From Roseovarius sp. W115 (lineage in GTDB: Bacteria; Pseudomonadota; Alphaproteobacteria; Rhodobacterales; Rhodobacteraceae): a DNA stretch of 64,000 nt. Location: assembly GCF_032842945.2 (NCBI RefSeq), contig NZ_CP146606.1, forward strand, positions 1 to 64,000, given 5' to 3'. The notes beneath the pieces were generated by a model that searched no databases, was not told where the DNA came from, and was given only the letters and a program-made list of their open reading frames with translations. Below are positions 16,790 to 27,100 of this stretch, in pieces (the stretch's first letter is position 1; the number at the start of each line of letters is the position of its first letter). Position numbers and translations under genes: made by a program.

Positions 16790-16905
16790 CCCCACATGCG
16801 CAGAGCGCCAATCCGATCCTCATAGCGCGACTCCGTTCCCAAGGTGCTGCACCATCTCTGGCGCCCTCATTTGAAAGCCATTGCCCAGAGCAGTTCTTGG
16901 TATCG

Positions 16906-16965
16906 GGGTATTTGGAACAAGAAAGAAGCAGGGCGGATACAGCTTCTTTCTTGTGGAAAATACCC
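16906..16965. repeat. 60-bp long hairpin between the FtsB-like gene and pdhA
   Basis: A perfect 13-base stem, ACAAGAAAGAAGC (16917-16929) with GCTTCTTTCTTGT (16942-16954), is extended past a small GGA/GGA internal loop by GGGTATTT (16906-16913) with AAATACCC (16958-16965). The loop is 12 bases. There is no T-tract, so it is not a simple terminator. It dominates the 369-base gap 16790-17158, which otherwise holds only the palindrome at 17113. Confidence 0.75.
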
Positions 16966-17112
16966 AGATCCCACATTTCGAACCGGGTGAACCAATTGGT
17001 TTTTGACATGGGTCAAGTTTGCCCAAGTCGCAGCCTGTTATCAGAGATTTAACGCCTGCCCTGCCCCTGCGTCAAAAACTCCCTCGCAAAACGCAACGGT
17101 ATGTTGTAAAAG

Positions 17113-17132
17113 ATAGTTTAACGCTAAACTAT
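17113..17132. promoter_or_regulatory. Palindromic operator candidate before pdhA
   Basis: ATAGTTTA (17113-17120), ACGC, TAAACTAT (17125-17132): a perfect 8+4+8 inverted repeat ending 26 bases before the pdhA start codon. Its position in the leader of the pyruvate dehydrogenase operon suggests a repressor site. The regulator is unknown and none is adjacent. Confidence 0.6.
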
Positions 17133-17158
17133 TTCTCTAGCAAAGGAGCCATTTGCCC

Positions 17159-18154
17159 ATGGCCGCCCGAAAAACAACGAAGAAACCAAATGTTTCTGCC
17201 GAGGAGCTGAAACAGTTTTACCGCGACATGCTTTTGATCCGTCGATTCGAGGAAAAGGCAGGTCAGCTTTACGGTATGGGTCTGATTGGCGGCTTCTGTC
17301 ACCTTTATATTGGCCAGGAGGCCGTTGTTGTCGGGCTGGAAGCCAACACCGAAGAAGGCGACAAGCGCATCACCACCTACCGTGATCACGGGCATATGCT
17401 GGCCTGTGGGATGAACCCCGATGGCGTCATGGCCGAGCTGACGGGACGCGAGGGCGGCTATTCGCGCGGCAAAGGCGGCTCAATGCACATGTTCAGCCGC
17501 GAGAAACACTTCTATGGTGGCCACGGCATCGTAGGCGCTAATGTGCCCCTCGGCGCGGGACTGGCGCTTGCGGATAAATACCTGGGCAATGACCGCGTGA
17601 CGTTTACCTATTTCGGCGATGGAGCGGCGAACCAGGGACAGGTTTACGAGACGTTCAATATGGCCGCTCTTTGGGAGTTGCCGGTGGTGTTTGTCATCGA
17701 GAACAACCACTATGCCATGGGCACGTCGCAGAAACGCTCCACCTCCTCCCCTGACATCTACACCCGCGGGGCCGCCTTTGGTATTCCCGGGGAAGCCGTG
17801 GACGGCATGGACGTTCTGGCGGTCAGAGATGCCGGGGCCAAGGCCATCGCGCATTGTCGCGCTGGCAAGGGGCCGTACATCCTCGAAGTCAAAACCTACC
17901 GCTACCGCGGTCACTCTATGTCGGACCCGGCCAAGTATCGCACCCGCGAAGAAGTGCAGAAGGTGCGCGAGGAAAAAGACTGTATCGAGAACGTGCGAGA
18001 AATGCTCTTGAGCGGCAAACACGCCACCGAGGATGAGCTCAAAGCCATCGACAAAGAGGTCAAGGGAATCGTCAGCGCCAGCGCCGATTTCGCCAAGGAA
18101 AGCCCCGAGCCAGCGCTCGAGGAGCTTTGGACAGATATTTACGTAGACGCGTAA
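17159..18154 (+). CDS. pdhA: Pyruvate dehydrogenase E1 component, alpha subunit
   Basis: A 331-residue subunit of the E1 heterotetramer that decarboxylates pyruvate with thiamine diphosphate. The ThDP/Mg motif is GDGAANQGQVYETFNMA, continuing to VIENNHYAMGTS (about residues 157-190). The phosphorylation-loop-like region YRYRGHSMSDPAKYRT is conserved. The ATG at 17159 has AAAGGAG about ten bases upstream; a TTG two codons earlier sits too close to it. It is first in the pdhA-pdhB-pdhC operon, 28 bases before pdhB. Confidence 0.97.
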   Translation: MAARKTTKKPNVSAEELKQFYRDMLLIRRFEEKAGQLYGMGLIGGFCHLYIGQEAVVVGLEANTEEGDKRITTYRDHGHMLACGMNPDGVMAELTGREGGYSRGKGGSMHMFSREKHFYGGHGIVGANVPLGAGLALADKYLGNDRVTFTYFGDGAANQGQVYETFNMAALWELPVVFVIENNHYAMGTSQKRSTSSPDIYTRGAAFGIPGEAVDGMDVLAVRDAGAKAIAHCRAGKGPYILEVKTYRYRGHSMSDPAKYRTREEVQKVREEKDCIENVREMLLSGKHATEDELKAIDKEVKGIVSASADFAKESPEPALEELWTDIYVDA

Positions 18155-18182
18155 GCGACAGAGATTCCAGGAGAATTAAGAT

Positions 18183-19556
18183 ATGCCTACAGAAATCCTG
18201 ATGCCGGCCCTGTCGCCTACGATGGAGGAAGGGACCCTCGCCAAGTGGCTTGTCAAAGAGGGCGACACCGTCGCCTCTGGTGACATCATGGCAGAGATTG
18301 AAACCGATAAGGCCACGATGGAATTTGAAGCCGTCGACGAAGGCACGATCGGCAAGATCCTTGTGCCCGAGGGCACCGAAAATGTAAAAGTGAACACAGC
18401 GATTGCGGTGCTCTTGGAGGATGGCGAGAGCGCCGATGATATTGGGGAGGCCAGTGCCCCCGCCCCTTCGGCAGAAGCCGTTCCCGCCAGCGCACCGGCC
18501 GAGGCGAAGGCACCTGCCGCTGCGCCCGAAGCGCCGACACCCGATGCCAGCCCGGATTGGCCCGAAGGCACCGAGATGACCAAGATGACCGTGCGCGAGG
18601 CGCTCAATGCGGCCATGGCCGAAGAGATGCGCGGCGACGAGACGGTCTTTGTCATGGGTGAGGAAGTTGCTGAATACCAAGGCGCTTACAAGATCACTCA
18701 GAACCTTTTGGAAGAGTTCGGCGCCAAGCGCGTCATCGACACGCCCATCACCGAGCATGGCTTTGCCGGGATTGGCGTGGGTGCGGCCTGGGGCGGGTTG
18801 AAGCCGATTGTGGAGTTCATGACCTGGAACTTTGCGATGCAGGCGATTGACCACATTATCAACTCTGCCGCCAAGACAAACTATATGTCGGGTGGTCAGC
18901 TGGGTTGTCCCATCGTATTCCGGGGGCCCAACGGAGCCGCCGCGCGCGTGGGCGCCCAACATTCACAGGATTACGCGGCATGGTATTCGCAGGTGCCGGG
19001 CCTTAGAGTGGTGCAGCCCTACTCGGCCGCTGACGCCAAGGGCCTCCTCAAATCTGCCATTCGCGATCCGAACCCGGTCGTGTTCCTCGAAAACGAAATC
19101 CTCTATGGCCGCAGTTTTGATGTGCCGGTTCTGGATGACTTCACCATTCCGTTCGGCAAGGCCAGCGTGGTGCGTTCCGGCGAGGACGTGACCATCGTGA
19201 GCTTTGGTATCGGCATGCAATACGCCCTGGAAGCGGCGGAAAAGCTGGCCCAAGAGGGCGTCAGCGCAGAAGTCATCGACCTGCGCACCCTGCGCCCGCT
19301 TGATTATGACACGGTGATCGCCTCGGTGATGAAAACCAACCGTTGCGTGACGGTCGAAGAAGGCTGGCCCGTGGCCTCGATTGGCAACCACATCTCGGCC
19401 ACGCTGATGGAGCGCGCGTTTGATTACCTCGATGCGCCGGTGGTGAATTGCACGGGCAAGGACGTGCCCATGCCCTATGCGGCAAATCTTGAAAAACTGG
19501 CCCTGACTTCGACTGCTGAAGTGATCGAAGCAGTCAACCAAGTGACCTACCGTTAA
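18183..19556 (+). CDS. pdhB: Pyruvate dehydrogenase E1 component, beta subunit with N-terminal lipoyl domain
   Basis: A 457-residue E1 beta. Residues 1-80 form a biotinyl-lipoyl domain with the lipoylation lysine in [12 protein letters not shown], followed by an Ala/Pro-rich linker (about 85-125) and the usual E1 beta body (about 130-457), with motifs [16 protein letters not shown] and [20 protein letters not shown] in part. The extra lipoyl domain is a known alphaproteobacterial feature. It is nearly identical to that of PdhC. The RBS is AGGAGAATTAAG. Linker composition explains the GC-rich repeats here. Confidence 0.97.
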   Translation: MPTEILMPALSPTMEEGTLAKWLVKEGDTVASGDIMAEIETDKATMEFEAVDEGTIGKILVPEGTENVKVNTAIAVLLEDGESADDIGEASAPAPSAEAVPASAPAEAKAPAAAPEAPTPDASPDWPEGTEMTKMTVREALNAAMAEEMRGDETVFVMGEEVAEYQGAYKITQNLLEEFGAKRVIDTPITEHGFAGIGVGAAWGGLKPIVEFMTWNFAMQAIDHIINSAAKTNYMSGGQLGCPIVFRGPNGAAARVGAQHSQDYAAWYSQVPGLRVVQPYSAADAKGLLKSAIRDPNPVVFLENEILYGRSFDVPVLDDFTIPFGKASVVRSGEDVTIVSFGIGMQYALEAAEKLAQEGVSAEVIDLRTLRPLDYDTVIASVMKTNRCVTVEEGWPVASIGNHISATLMERAFDYLDAPVVNCTGKDVPMPYAANLEKLALTSTAEVIEAVNQVTYR

Positions 19557-19569
19557 GGAGACAGACGCG

Positions 19570-20871
19570 ATGCCTATGGAAATACTAATGCCCGCCCTGT
19601 CGCCCACGATGGAAGAAGGCACATTGGCCAAATGGCTGGTCAAGGAAGGCGACACCGTTAGTTCCGGTGATCTGCTGGCAGAGATCGAGACCGACAAGGC
19701 CACGATGGAGTTTGAAGCCGTCGATGAAGGCACGATTGGCAAGATCCTCGTGGCTGAAGGGTCTGAGAACGTAAAGGTGAACACCGCGATTGCGGTGCTT
19801 TTGGAAGACGGCGAAAGCGCTGATGACATTGGTGATGTCAGTGCGGCCCCTGCTGCTGCGCCTGCCGAGGCTGAAGCACCGGCTGCCGAGGCTGCTCCGG
19901 CGGCGGCCCCTGCGCCTGCGCCTGCTGCACCAACCAGCGCCAAGGGCGACCGTATCTTTGCCTCACCTCTGGCACGTCGCATTGCGGCGCAGAAAGGCGT
20001 TGATCTGGCGGCTCTCACAGGCTCAGGCCCGCATGGTCGGATCGTTAAGGCGGATGTCGAGGCGGCACAACCCGGGGCATCGGTGCCTGCGGCACAAGCG
20101 GCGGCTCCTGCTGCAGCGTCCGCGACGGCGGCACCCTCTGGCCCACCAGCCAGCGCGATTGAAGCGATGTATCAGGACCGCGAGTATGAGGACGTGGCGC
20201 TGGATGGCATGCGCAAAACGATTGCGGCGCGTCTGACCGAGGCCAAGCAGACCATTCCGCATTTCTATCTGCGCCGCGACATCCAGCTCGATGCGCTGTT
20301 GAAATTCCGCAGCCAGCTCAACAAACAGCTTGAGCCGCGTGGCGTGAAACTGTCGGTGAATGACTTCATCATCAAGGCCAGTGCGCTTGCACTTCAGGCT
20401 GTGCCAGATTGCAACGCGGTCTGGGCGGGTGACAAGGTGCTTAAGCTCAAGCCATCGGATGTGGCGGTGGCCGTGGCCATCGAGGGCGGTCTCTTTACAC
20501 CGGTGCTCAAAGATGCCGAGATGAAATCACTTTCGGCGCTTTCGGCGGAAATGAAAGACCTCGCCGCCCGCGCGCGCGACCGCAAACTGGCCCCGCATGA
20601 GTATCAGGGCGGCAGTTTTGCCATCTCCAACCTCGGCATGTTCGGCATCGACAATTTCGACGCGGTGATCAACCCGCCACATGGCGGTATCCTGGCCGTC
20701 GGCGCGGGTGTGAAGAAGCCCATTGTCGGAGAAGATGGCGAACTGGCCGTGGCCACCGTGATGTCAGTCACGCTGTCGGTCGATCACCGGGTGATTGATG
20801 GCGCTTTGGGCGCGCAGCTTCTGGATCAGATCAAGCAGAATCTGGAAAGCCCGATGACCATGCTGGCCTGA
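19570..20871 (+). CDS. pdhC: Dihydrolipoamide acetyltransferase (PDH E2)
   Basis: A 433-residue core of the pyruvate dehydrogenase complex. Domains in order: one lipoyl domain (residues 1-80, [12 protein letters not shown]), an Ala/Pro linker, a peripheral-subunit-binding domain (about 120-160, [20 protein letters not shown] and [13 protein letters not shown]), a second linker, and the acetyltransferase domain (about 205-433) ending with the catalytic [14 protein letters not shown] (HxxxDG). It follows pdhB after 13 bases with RBS AAGGAG. The E3 gene is not in the window, unless it is farther away on the chromosome. Confidence 0.97.
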   Translation: MPMEILMPALSPTMEEGTLAKWLVKEGDTVSSGDLLAEIETDKATMEFEAVDEGTIGKILVAEGSENVKVNTAIAVLLEDGESADDIGDVSAAPAAAPAEAEAPAAEAAPAAAPAPAPAAPTSAKGDRIFASPLARRIAAQKGVDLAALTGSGPHGRIVKADVEAAQPGASVPAAQAAAPAAASATAAPSGPPASAIEAMYQDREYEDVALDGMRKTIAARLTEAKQTIPHFYLRRDIQLDALLKFRSQLNKQLEPRGVKLSVNDFIIKASALALQAVPDCNAVWAGDKVLKLKPSDVAVAVAIEGGLFTPVLKDAEMKSLSALSAEMKDLAARARDRKLAPHEYQGGSFAISNLGMFGIDNFDAVINPPHGGILAVGAGVKKPIVGEDGELAVATVMSVTLSVDHRVIDGALGAQLLDQIKQNLESPMTMLA

Positions 20872-20957
20872 AACGGTCGGGTTTCTTGCGAGGGTTGCAG
20901 TTCGCCCTGGTCAGGAAATAAATTTTGAATCAAATACTTGGTGTATTTTGATATCTG

Positions 20958-20986
20958 ATAACAGCCCGCTAATCGTGGGCTGTTAT
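20958..20986. terminator. Strong hairpin after pdhC
   Basis: ATAACAGCCC (20958-20967) pairs perfectly with GGGCTGTTAT (20977-20986) across a nine-base loop. The T-tract is poor (TGTATG), so it may be a factor-assisted terminator or an mRNA-stabilising stem for the pdh transcript. Confidence 0.65.
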
Positions 20987-21061
20987 TGTATGACGCACCC
21001 ATTTGACCGCATGTCTGGCGTGTCAAACAAGACTTGTCTTGTCAGGTCAGGAGAGCGTCAC

Positions 21062-21217
21062 ATGAAAAGCATCTTTTTGGTCGGAGCAATTGCGATCGCC
21101 GCGCTTAGCCCGTCATGGTTACCCTTTGGCGCCGAAAAAACCCCATCGGTAAGCCCGCTGACAGCGCCTCCAGCCGTGAGCATCATGCCGTTGCATTGGA
21201 CACATGACGGATTTTAA
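21062..21217 (+). CDS. Small exported hypothetical protein
   Basis: A 51-residue product starting at an ATG with AGGAGAG upstream. The N-terminus, MKSIFLVGAIAIAALSPSWL, is a signal-peptide-like hydrophobic segment after a lysine. The rest is short and Pro/Ser-rich. No family is recognised. The good RBS and signal-like start support it, but it is short and unconfirmed. Confidence 0.5.
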   Translation: MKSIFLVGAIAIAALSPSWLPFGAEKTPSVSPLTAPPAVSIMPLHWTHDGF

Positions 21218-21396
21218 CACCAGCTCGCCTGCTGGTTTTTCCGATTGTCAAAACAGGCGCGCACTCGACTAAGTGCCCAAGCCTGCGCGCATAGCCGCAC
21301 AACACCGTGACCAATAGTGAAAGCAGAACCTCTTGAGGCAGCGGGCCAGACATCTCATTTTTTGATCAGTTACAATCAGACAATGAGCCCCTCGAC

Positions 21397-21633
21397 ATGT
21401 CACATACGGTAAAACTGATCGCTACACTGCTGACCGCCGCCATCGCGCTAAGCCCAGCTCCTCTTATGGCCAAACCAAACACTTTTCCTGGAGAAAACGC
21501 CGAGTACCTGCCCAAACTCAGTCCCGAGACGATTGAAAAGCGCAAAAAACGTGCTGAAAAACGAGAGAGAACGCGCGAGGAACGGCGTCTGAAGCGTTTG
21601 CAAAAAGAAACCAACCGGACGGGAACTAACTAA
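21397..21633 (+). CDS. Small exported basic protein
   Basis: A 78-residue protein with a signal peptide (hydrophobic LIATLLTAAIALSPAPLMA, likely cleavage after about residue 25). The second half is a highly charged helix, IEKRKKRAEKRERTREERRL, that could be a coiled coil or bind anionic surfaces or nucleic acid outside the cytoplasm. Nothing more specific can be said. It is convergent with cysK, with the palindrome at 21697-21740 between them. Confidence 0.6.
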   Translation: MSHTVKLIATLLTAAIALSPAPLMAKPNTFPGENAEYLPKLSPETIEKRKKRAEKRERTREERRLKRLQKETNRTGTN

Positions 21634-21696
21634 CACACGACGTCTCGGAGGCGCGACAACGTCGGTGTCAAAACCTCGGTGTCCCAGATTTTTTAA

Positions 21697-21740
21697 AGCG
21701 TTTCGCGATGAACCTGAATCACAGAGTGTCGCGAAACGCT
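21697..21740. terminator. GCGTTTCGCGA palindrome between convergent genes
   Basis: AGCGTTTCGCGA (21697-21708) and TCGCGAAACGCT (21729-21740) form a perfect 12-bp stem with a 20-base loop, directly after the cysK stop on the minus strand. Short A/T-runs flank it. It may be the cysK terminator and also looks like an intergenic repeat family; the hairpin before luxI (46391-46427) uses a similar TTTTGCGAAA core. Confidence 0.6.
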
Positions 21741-21745
21741 ATACT

Positions 21746-22813
21746 CTACATTTGATAGCCTGGCGTTGATTTCGAAAGCGCCTCTTCCTCATCGGTCATA
21801 TCCTCGGGGATGCCCTCGAAGAGCGGCGTCGAGAGATATCGCTCGCCGGTATCGGGCAGCATGCACAGGATGACCGAGCCTTCCGGCGCTTTTTCGGCAA
21901 TCTGCATGCTCACGGCAAAGGTAGACCCCCCGGAGATACCAGTGAATATCCCCTCTTCCGCCGCAAGGCGCTTGGACCAAGCGATGCCATCCGGCCCAGC
22001 CACGGGCAAAAGCGCATCGTGATAACCCTGATCCAGTGCTTCTTGCAGCACCCATGGGATAAAATCCGGGGTCCAGCCCTGGATCGGGTGCGGCTCAAAA
22101 TTCGGGTGGCCTTCGGTCGGCTGATGATCCTCGTTGCGGGTGTTGACATAGCCCGACGCCACCAGCGCCGCATTGCCCGGCTCGGTCAGGATGATCTTCA
22201 CATCGGGGCGTTCTTTCTTGAGCACCCGGCCCACGCCTGAGACTGTGCCGCCCGTGCCGTAGCCCGTGACAAGATAATCCAGCCGCTCGCCTTTGAAGTC
22301 GCCCAGAATTTCCTGCGCCGTTGTACTGGCATGCATGTCGGCATTGTCGGCCGTCTCAAATTGCGACGCCAGAAACCATCCATTGGCTTCGGCCAGTTCC
22401 TTAGCCTTCTGGTACATGCCAAAGCCTTTCTCAGCACGTGGCGTCAACACGACCTTAGCCCCCAGAAAACGCATCAGCTTGCGCCGCTCGATGGAAAAAC
22501 TGTCGGCCATGGTCACAACCAGCGGATAGCCTTTGGCCGCACAGACCATGGCCAGACCAATGCCGGTGTTGCCCGATGTGGCCTCAACCACGGTCTGCCC
22601 CGGTTTGAGCCGCCCGTCACGTTCCGCCGCTTCAATGATGTTGAGCGCGAGCCGGTCCTTAACCGAGCCTGCAGGGTTGAACGCCTCGAATTTCACGTAG
22701 ACCGTGACATGATCCGGCGCGATGGAGTTGATCCGAATGGCCGGCGTGTCGCCCACCGTGTCGAGCACGCTGTCAAAAAGCCGCCCACGTCCTTTTGTCT
22801 GCCGAATTCCCAT
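21746..22813 (-). CDS. cysK: Cysteine synthase A (O-acetylserine sulfhydrylase)
   Basis: A 355-residue fold-type II PLP enzyme that makes cysteine from O-acetylserine and sulphide. The PLP lysine is in NPAGSVKDRLALN, the substrate loop is EATSGNTGIGLA, and the phosphate-binding glycine loop is TGYGTGGTVSGVGRVL. ISGGSTFAVSMQIA is the other conserved loop. It is about 30-40 residues longer than enteric CysK, mostly at the C-terminus. The ATG at 22813 has GGGAG close upstream, so the longer frame from 22885 is rejected. It lies 111 bases downstream of cysE on the same strand, so the two probably act as a unit. Confidence 0.95.
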   Translation of the reverse strand: MGIRQTKGRGRLFDSVLDTVGDTPAIRINSIAPDHVTVYVKFEAFNPAGSVKDRLALNIIEAAERDGRLKPGQTVVEATSGNTGIGLAMVCAAKGYPLVVTMADSFSIERRKLMRFLGAKVVLTPRAEKGFGMYQKAKELAEANGWFLASQFETADNADMHASTTAQEILGDFKGERLDYLVTGYGTGGTVSGVGRVLKKERPDVKIILTEPGNAALVASGYVNTRNEDHQPTEGHPNFEPHPIQGWTPDFIPWVLQEALDQGYHDALLPVAGPDGIAWSKRLAAEEGIFTGISGGSTFAVSMQIAEKAPEGSVILCMLPDTGERYLSTPLFEGIPEDMTDEEEALSKSTPGYQM

Positions 22814-22924
22814 GGCTCTCCCTTTCCTTTGGGTGTTTGCATGGGGCCAGCATAGGAACAATTTATGCGCGCAGGCCAGAGGCACGCGCGCATTTGAGGA
22901 AGGTTTCCTCGAAAAGCTCTCAGA

Positions 22925-23734
22925 TTATTGGTTTTTTCCCAGCATATGGTCCATCGACATGGACGGCTGATCACAGCCCGCCTCGCCCACGATCCGCGCG
23001 GGAATGCCCGCGACAGTCTTGCAGGGCGGCACTTCGGCCAGAACCACCGAGCCCGCCGCGATGCGCGAGCAATGACCCACCTTGATATTGCCCAGAACCT
23101 TGGCTCCGGCCCCGATGAGAACCCCATCGCCAATCTTGGGATGACGGTCTTCCTCTTCCTTACCGGTGCCACCCAGGGTCACGGAATGCAGCATCGAGAC
23201 ATTGTCGCCGACCACAGCCGTTTCACCGATAACAATAGAATGGGCATGGTCGATCATGATGCCCTTGCCGATTTTGGCGGCGGGGTGAATATCAACGCCG
23301 AACACTTCAGAGCATCGCATCTGGAAGAACCGCGCCATATCCTTGCGGTCGTTGTTCCAAAGCCAATGCGCCACGCGATAGGCCTGCACCGCCTGAAAGC
23401 CCTTGAAATACAGCATGGGCAGGATGAACCGGTCACAGGCCGGGTCACGGTCATTCACCGCAACAATATCGGCGCGCGCGGACTGACCCAGACGGGCATC
23501 CGCCGCAAAGGCCATGTCGCAGATTTCCCGCAAGATCTGTTCCGGCATTTCATTTGAGGCCAGCTTCAGCGAAATGCGGTACGCCAGCGCGGAATCAAAC
23601 GATTTGTGGTGCAGGATCGAACTATGTACGAGACCGCCCAAAAGCGGCTCGTCCTGCACGGCGGCATCCGCCTCAGAGATGATACGGGCCCAGACCGGGT
23701 CCAGTTCAGCGAGTTTTGCACGGGTTTCGGCCAT
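22925..23734 (-). CDS. cysE: Serine O-acetyltransferase
   Basis: A 269-residue enzyme that acetylates L-serine, the committed step of cysteine synthesis. The N-terminal helical domain is followed by a left-handed beta-helix of hexapeptide repeats (GKGIMIDHAHSIVIGETAVV, then GVLIGAGAKVLGNIKVG). The catalytic His-Asp region DIHPAAKIGKG and HAHSIVIGE is present. The C-terminus, ending DHMLGKNQ, can dock in CysK to form the cysteine synthase complex, although the usual terminal Ile is absent. The RBS GAAGGAG precedes the ATG. cysE beside the GTA cluster is the usual Rhodobacteraceae arrangement. Confidence 0.95.
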   Translation of the reverse strand: MAETRAKLAELDPVWARIISEADAAVQDEPLLGGLVHSSILHHKSFDSALAYRISLKLASNEMPEQILREICDMAFAADARLGQSARADIVAVNDRDPACDRFILPMLYFKGFQAVQAYRVAHWLWNNDRKDMARFFQMRCSEVFGVDIHPAAKIGKGIMIDHAHSIVIGETAVVGDNVSMLHSVTLGGTGKEEEDRHPKIGDGVLIGAGAKVLGNIKVGHCSRIAAGSVVLAEVPPCKTVAGIPARIVGEAGCDQPSMSMDHMLGKNQ

Positions 23735-23820
23735 GACGTGGCTCCTTCCTCATTGCTTTCCTGTATACCAGATAGGCATTCGGGGTAAAATGCAAAGCTG
23801 TTATGTGGGGTGTCACGGAA

Positions 23821-24159
23821 ATGGATGAAACACAACTGGCAGAATTTCGTGCGCTGATTGAGGCCAGGTTAACAGAATTGAGCGGCGAGGACGTGCTTGG
23901 CGCGGCGGGCAAGGCAACCGTGGAGTTGGATCAGCAGGCCGTGGGTCGCCTCAGCCGCATGGATGCCCTGCAAAATCAGGCGATGGCCAAGGCCACCGGG
24001 GTTCGGCGAGAGGCCGAGCGCGCCCGGCTTTTGGCGGCTCTGGCGCGGATGGATGAGGGCGAATTTGGCTATTGCGATGATTGCGGTGAGGAGATTGCCG
24101 AGGGGCGCTTGCGGCTGGATCCAGCGGCACTGAAATGTGTCGACTGCGCGCGCGGGTAG
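23821..24159 (+). CDS. DksA/TraR-family C4 zinc-finger protein
   Basis: A protein of about 112 residues with an N-terminal helical hairpin and a C-terminal four-cysteine zinc finger, GYCDDCGEEIAEGRL and LKCVDCARG (CxxC-x17-CxxC), typical of DksA/TraR proteins that bind the RNA polymerase secondary channel. It is shorter than DksA, nearer to TraR-like or YbiI-type members. Start: ATG 23821, although an in-frame ATG at 23803 cannot be excluded. It is convergent with the GTA gp15 gene; the frameshifted gp15 frame reads antisense through it. Confidence 0.85.
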   Translation: MDETQLAEFRALIEARLTELSGEDVLGAAGKATVELDQQAVGRLSRMDALQNQAMAKATGVRREAERARLLAALARMDEGEFGYCDDCGEEIAEGRLRLDPAALKCVDCARG

Positions 24160-24173
24160 CCGCTTATTTTGCC

Positions 24174-27100
24174 TTACCCCGGCACATCCAGCGTCGCAAA
24201 CCGCCCCGGCCCGAACTTGGCCGAGATTTGTGCAACATCGATCTGATATGCGCCAACCAGCCCATCTGCGGCCTGTGCGGCCAACGTATACGTCCAATCC
24301 GGGCTGTTCACTGATCTCTTCGCGCTGCACGGCATCTGCTTGTACAACGCGCACCAGATAACTTTCGCTTTCCTCGCCCAACGGCACCTCAAGCGTGTCC
24401 CACCGGTCCCCGTCAATCCGCGTGCGCCGGACCCAGGTGAGGGTTCGGTCCACACCGGACGTCCCATTCAGGCGCAGGTGCACCGGGCTGAGCGGGCGCA
24501 ATCCCAACCCGTCAAAGGCCAGCAAAGCCGCACTGTAAGACGGGTCATCCACCGGGCGCGCGGCAGGTCCAATGCGGTAATACCGCGCCAATCCGCGCCG
24601 TGCTTCGGCCATGTCGATTTGCCTGGCGCGGCCATCAAGCCGCACAATATAGCTGCCCGCCGGCCATTCGGAGCTGGTTTCCGTGCCCATCTGCCCCCGC
24701 AAGCGATGCGATAGAAGATAGGTATCGGTATCAACCAATTCCGCATCGCGAAACTGCATCAGCTCCCACCCATCAGGTGTGCCATCGCTCACCGCGCAGA
24801 GGTTCGCGCCGCCCAGAAACGCCAGATCGCTGACGCTCTGCAGCGCGCCGTTCAGCATGCGCACCTGTACCGCATCGCCTCTGTCAATCCGCCCGGAAGG
24901 TGCTGTTTCCAGCGTGGTTTCCAAAACCCCCACAACGCTTTGCGCCTCGATCAGCGTGTTGAGACCATAGTTGGCATCCTCATCCGAGGCATACACAGCC
25001 ACGTTGCCCGGCCAGGGAGACCCGAACGCTGCCACATGCGGGCTGTGCGGTGTTTCTTCGCCGGTTAACAAGGGTAAATCGAGGAAAAGCGGCGTGACAA
25101 GGCTGGGCGGTTGGAAAGACCGAAGCGAAGCAGAGATATCCGGCACTTCGCCAACCTCATAGGTGTCCGCCTCAACCCGCACGGCCTCTATCTTCTGCGC
25201 ACCAGACAACTGATCGGTACGGTCCACGCGATAGTGACCCTGACCGCCCTCCTCGGGGATAGAGATCACGTCGCCCGCGCCAATACACATCTGCGAGGGC
25301 GGCAAGGTCAGGCGCAGCGTGTCGCTTGCTGTGCGCGCCTCCGCGAGCCAGCGCTCGACGGTTTGTCGCCCCTCAGCTCGCGTCATCACCAACGGAAATT
25401 CCGAGGTGGATACAGCATGCGTGGCTTGATCCGGCAAGATTGCCTCTTCAGCGACCACATCAAAACTGCCATCCGCCTCGACAAAGCGCAGACGCACACG
25501 ACCGGCAAGCTCAACGTCGCTGCCACGGGTGTACTCAATCAACCCGTCCATTTCGCTGTCGCGCACGAGTGAGTCGGGATCAATCTCGTAATCCGCCCCG
25601 CCATCACGCATCCGGAATTGCAGCACGCCGTCGCGTTCCACAGCATCAAAGCCATAGCGTAGCGTCAGAGGCTGCAGCGTGCCACGAGCCTCGCCCACCT
25701 GATCCACGCTGTAGCCCCGCACAAGGCCGTAAAGCTGTGTGACATCAATGTCTTCCAACCCGGACCTGGCACAGACTTCACCGACGACAGACGCCAGAGA
25801 CCGCGCCGAGACACGCCCGTTGATCCAGTGCCCGCGCGTGTAATTCGCCCCATCGCTCCAAAGCTCCTGATTATTCGGAAACTGCGGATAGGGGCGCATA
25901 TCCCAGGCCCAGACATAGGCGTGATCCATGTCGATCATCGGCCCGTCATAGACCTCGGAGACGGGGTTGTTCTCGGGCGCCGTCCAGTAGTCGGATACTG
26001 CTTTCAGGTACTGAAACTGGATCAACTCATCCCGCTTACCCTCTGAAAAAGCGGGTAAAAGCGACTCTGATGATTTCTCGTCAATGAATCGATTGGGATG
26101 GTTCGTGGCCTTATCAACCGCCGCACAGCCATATTCCGTAAAGCGCACTGGCTTGCTGCCCGGCACCCAGGCTGTGGGCGTCTGTGACCGCACACCGCCC
26201 ACCCGGTCATGGTGCAGGTTTTGCCACCAGTTGCGAATGTCCTTGTAGCGCCAGATCCAGGGCTCATCATGTTCGGCGTCGGTGATCGTGGTCCGGGTTT
26301 GCGCCTCACGGGCGGCATCCGTGGCGTAGTACCAATCATAGCCCTCACCGCCCTCGACATTCGCCTTCAGGTACTCAAGATCATAGATCGACCCCCACCC
26401 CGCTGCGGCATCGGCATGCGCGGTCCCATTGCGCCAATCGGACAGCGGCATGTAATTGTCGATCCCGATGAAGTCGATATTGGCATCCGCCCAAAGCGCA
26501 TCGAGATGAAAGAACCGGTCGCCTGAGCCATCCTGCGGCTGATAGCCAAAGTATTCCGACCAATCCGCCGCATAGCCGATCTTCACATCCGGCCCCAAAA
26601 GTGCCCGCACCTCGGCGGCCAGATCAATCAGCGCGGCAACAGCGGTGAAACTGTTGTTTTCCCCACGAATTTGCGTCAGCCCGCGCATCTCAGACCCGAT
26701 GCAAAAGCTTTCAACCCCGCCCGCGGCCACGCAAAGCGCGGCTTGGTGCAAGATGAACCGCCGGTATCCCCATTCATTGGGGCCGGTATACTGCACAGGG
26801 CTGACCGTCACTGGGCCGGAAAACTGCAAAAGCGCTGTCGCAGAGGTAAAGACCTCAGATTGCGCGGCGGTAAAGCCTCCGGCAATGCTGAAATCAGCCG
26901 CGTTTGCGGTGCCAAAAAACGCGGCCACTTCGGCTTCGGCCGCCGTCGTGCCATCTGTGCTGCCCGGTTGGTTTGGCGCCTTTGATGTGGTGATCCGCCC
27001 ACGCCACGGCAAAACCGGCTGATCCGGCGCATCGCTATAGGGGTCAGGGCGTGCATTACCCGCCTGCTGATCCATCAGGATAAACGGGTAATACATCACC

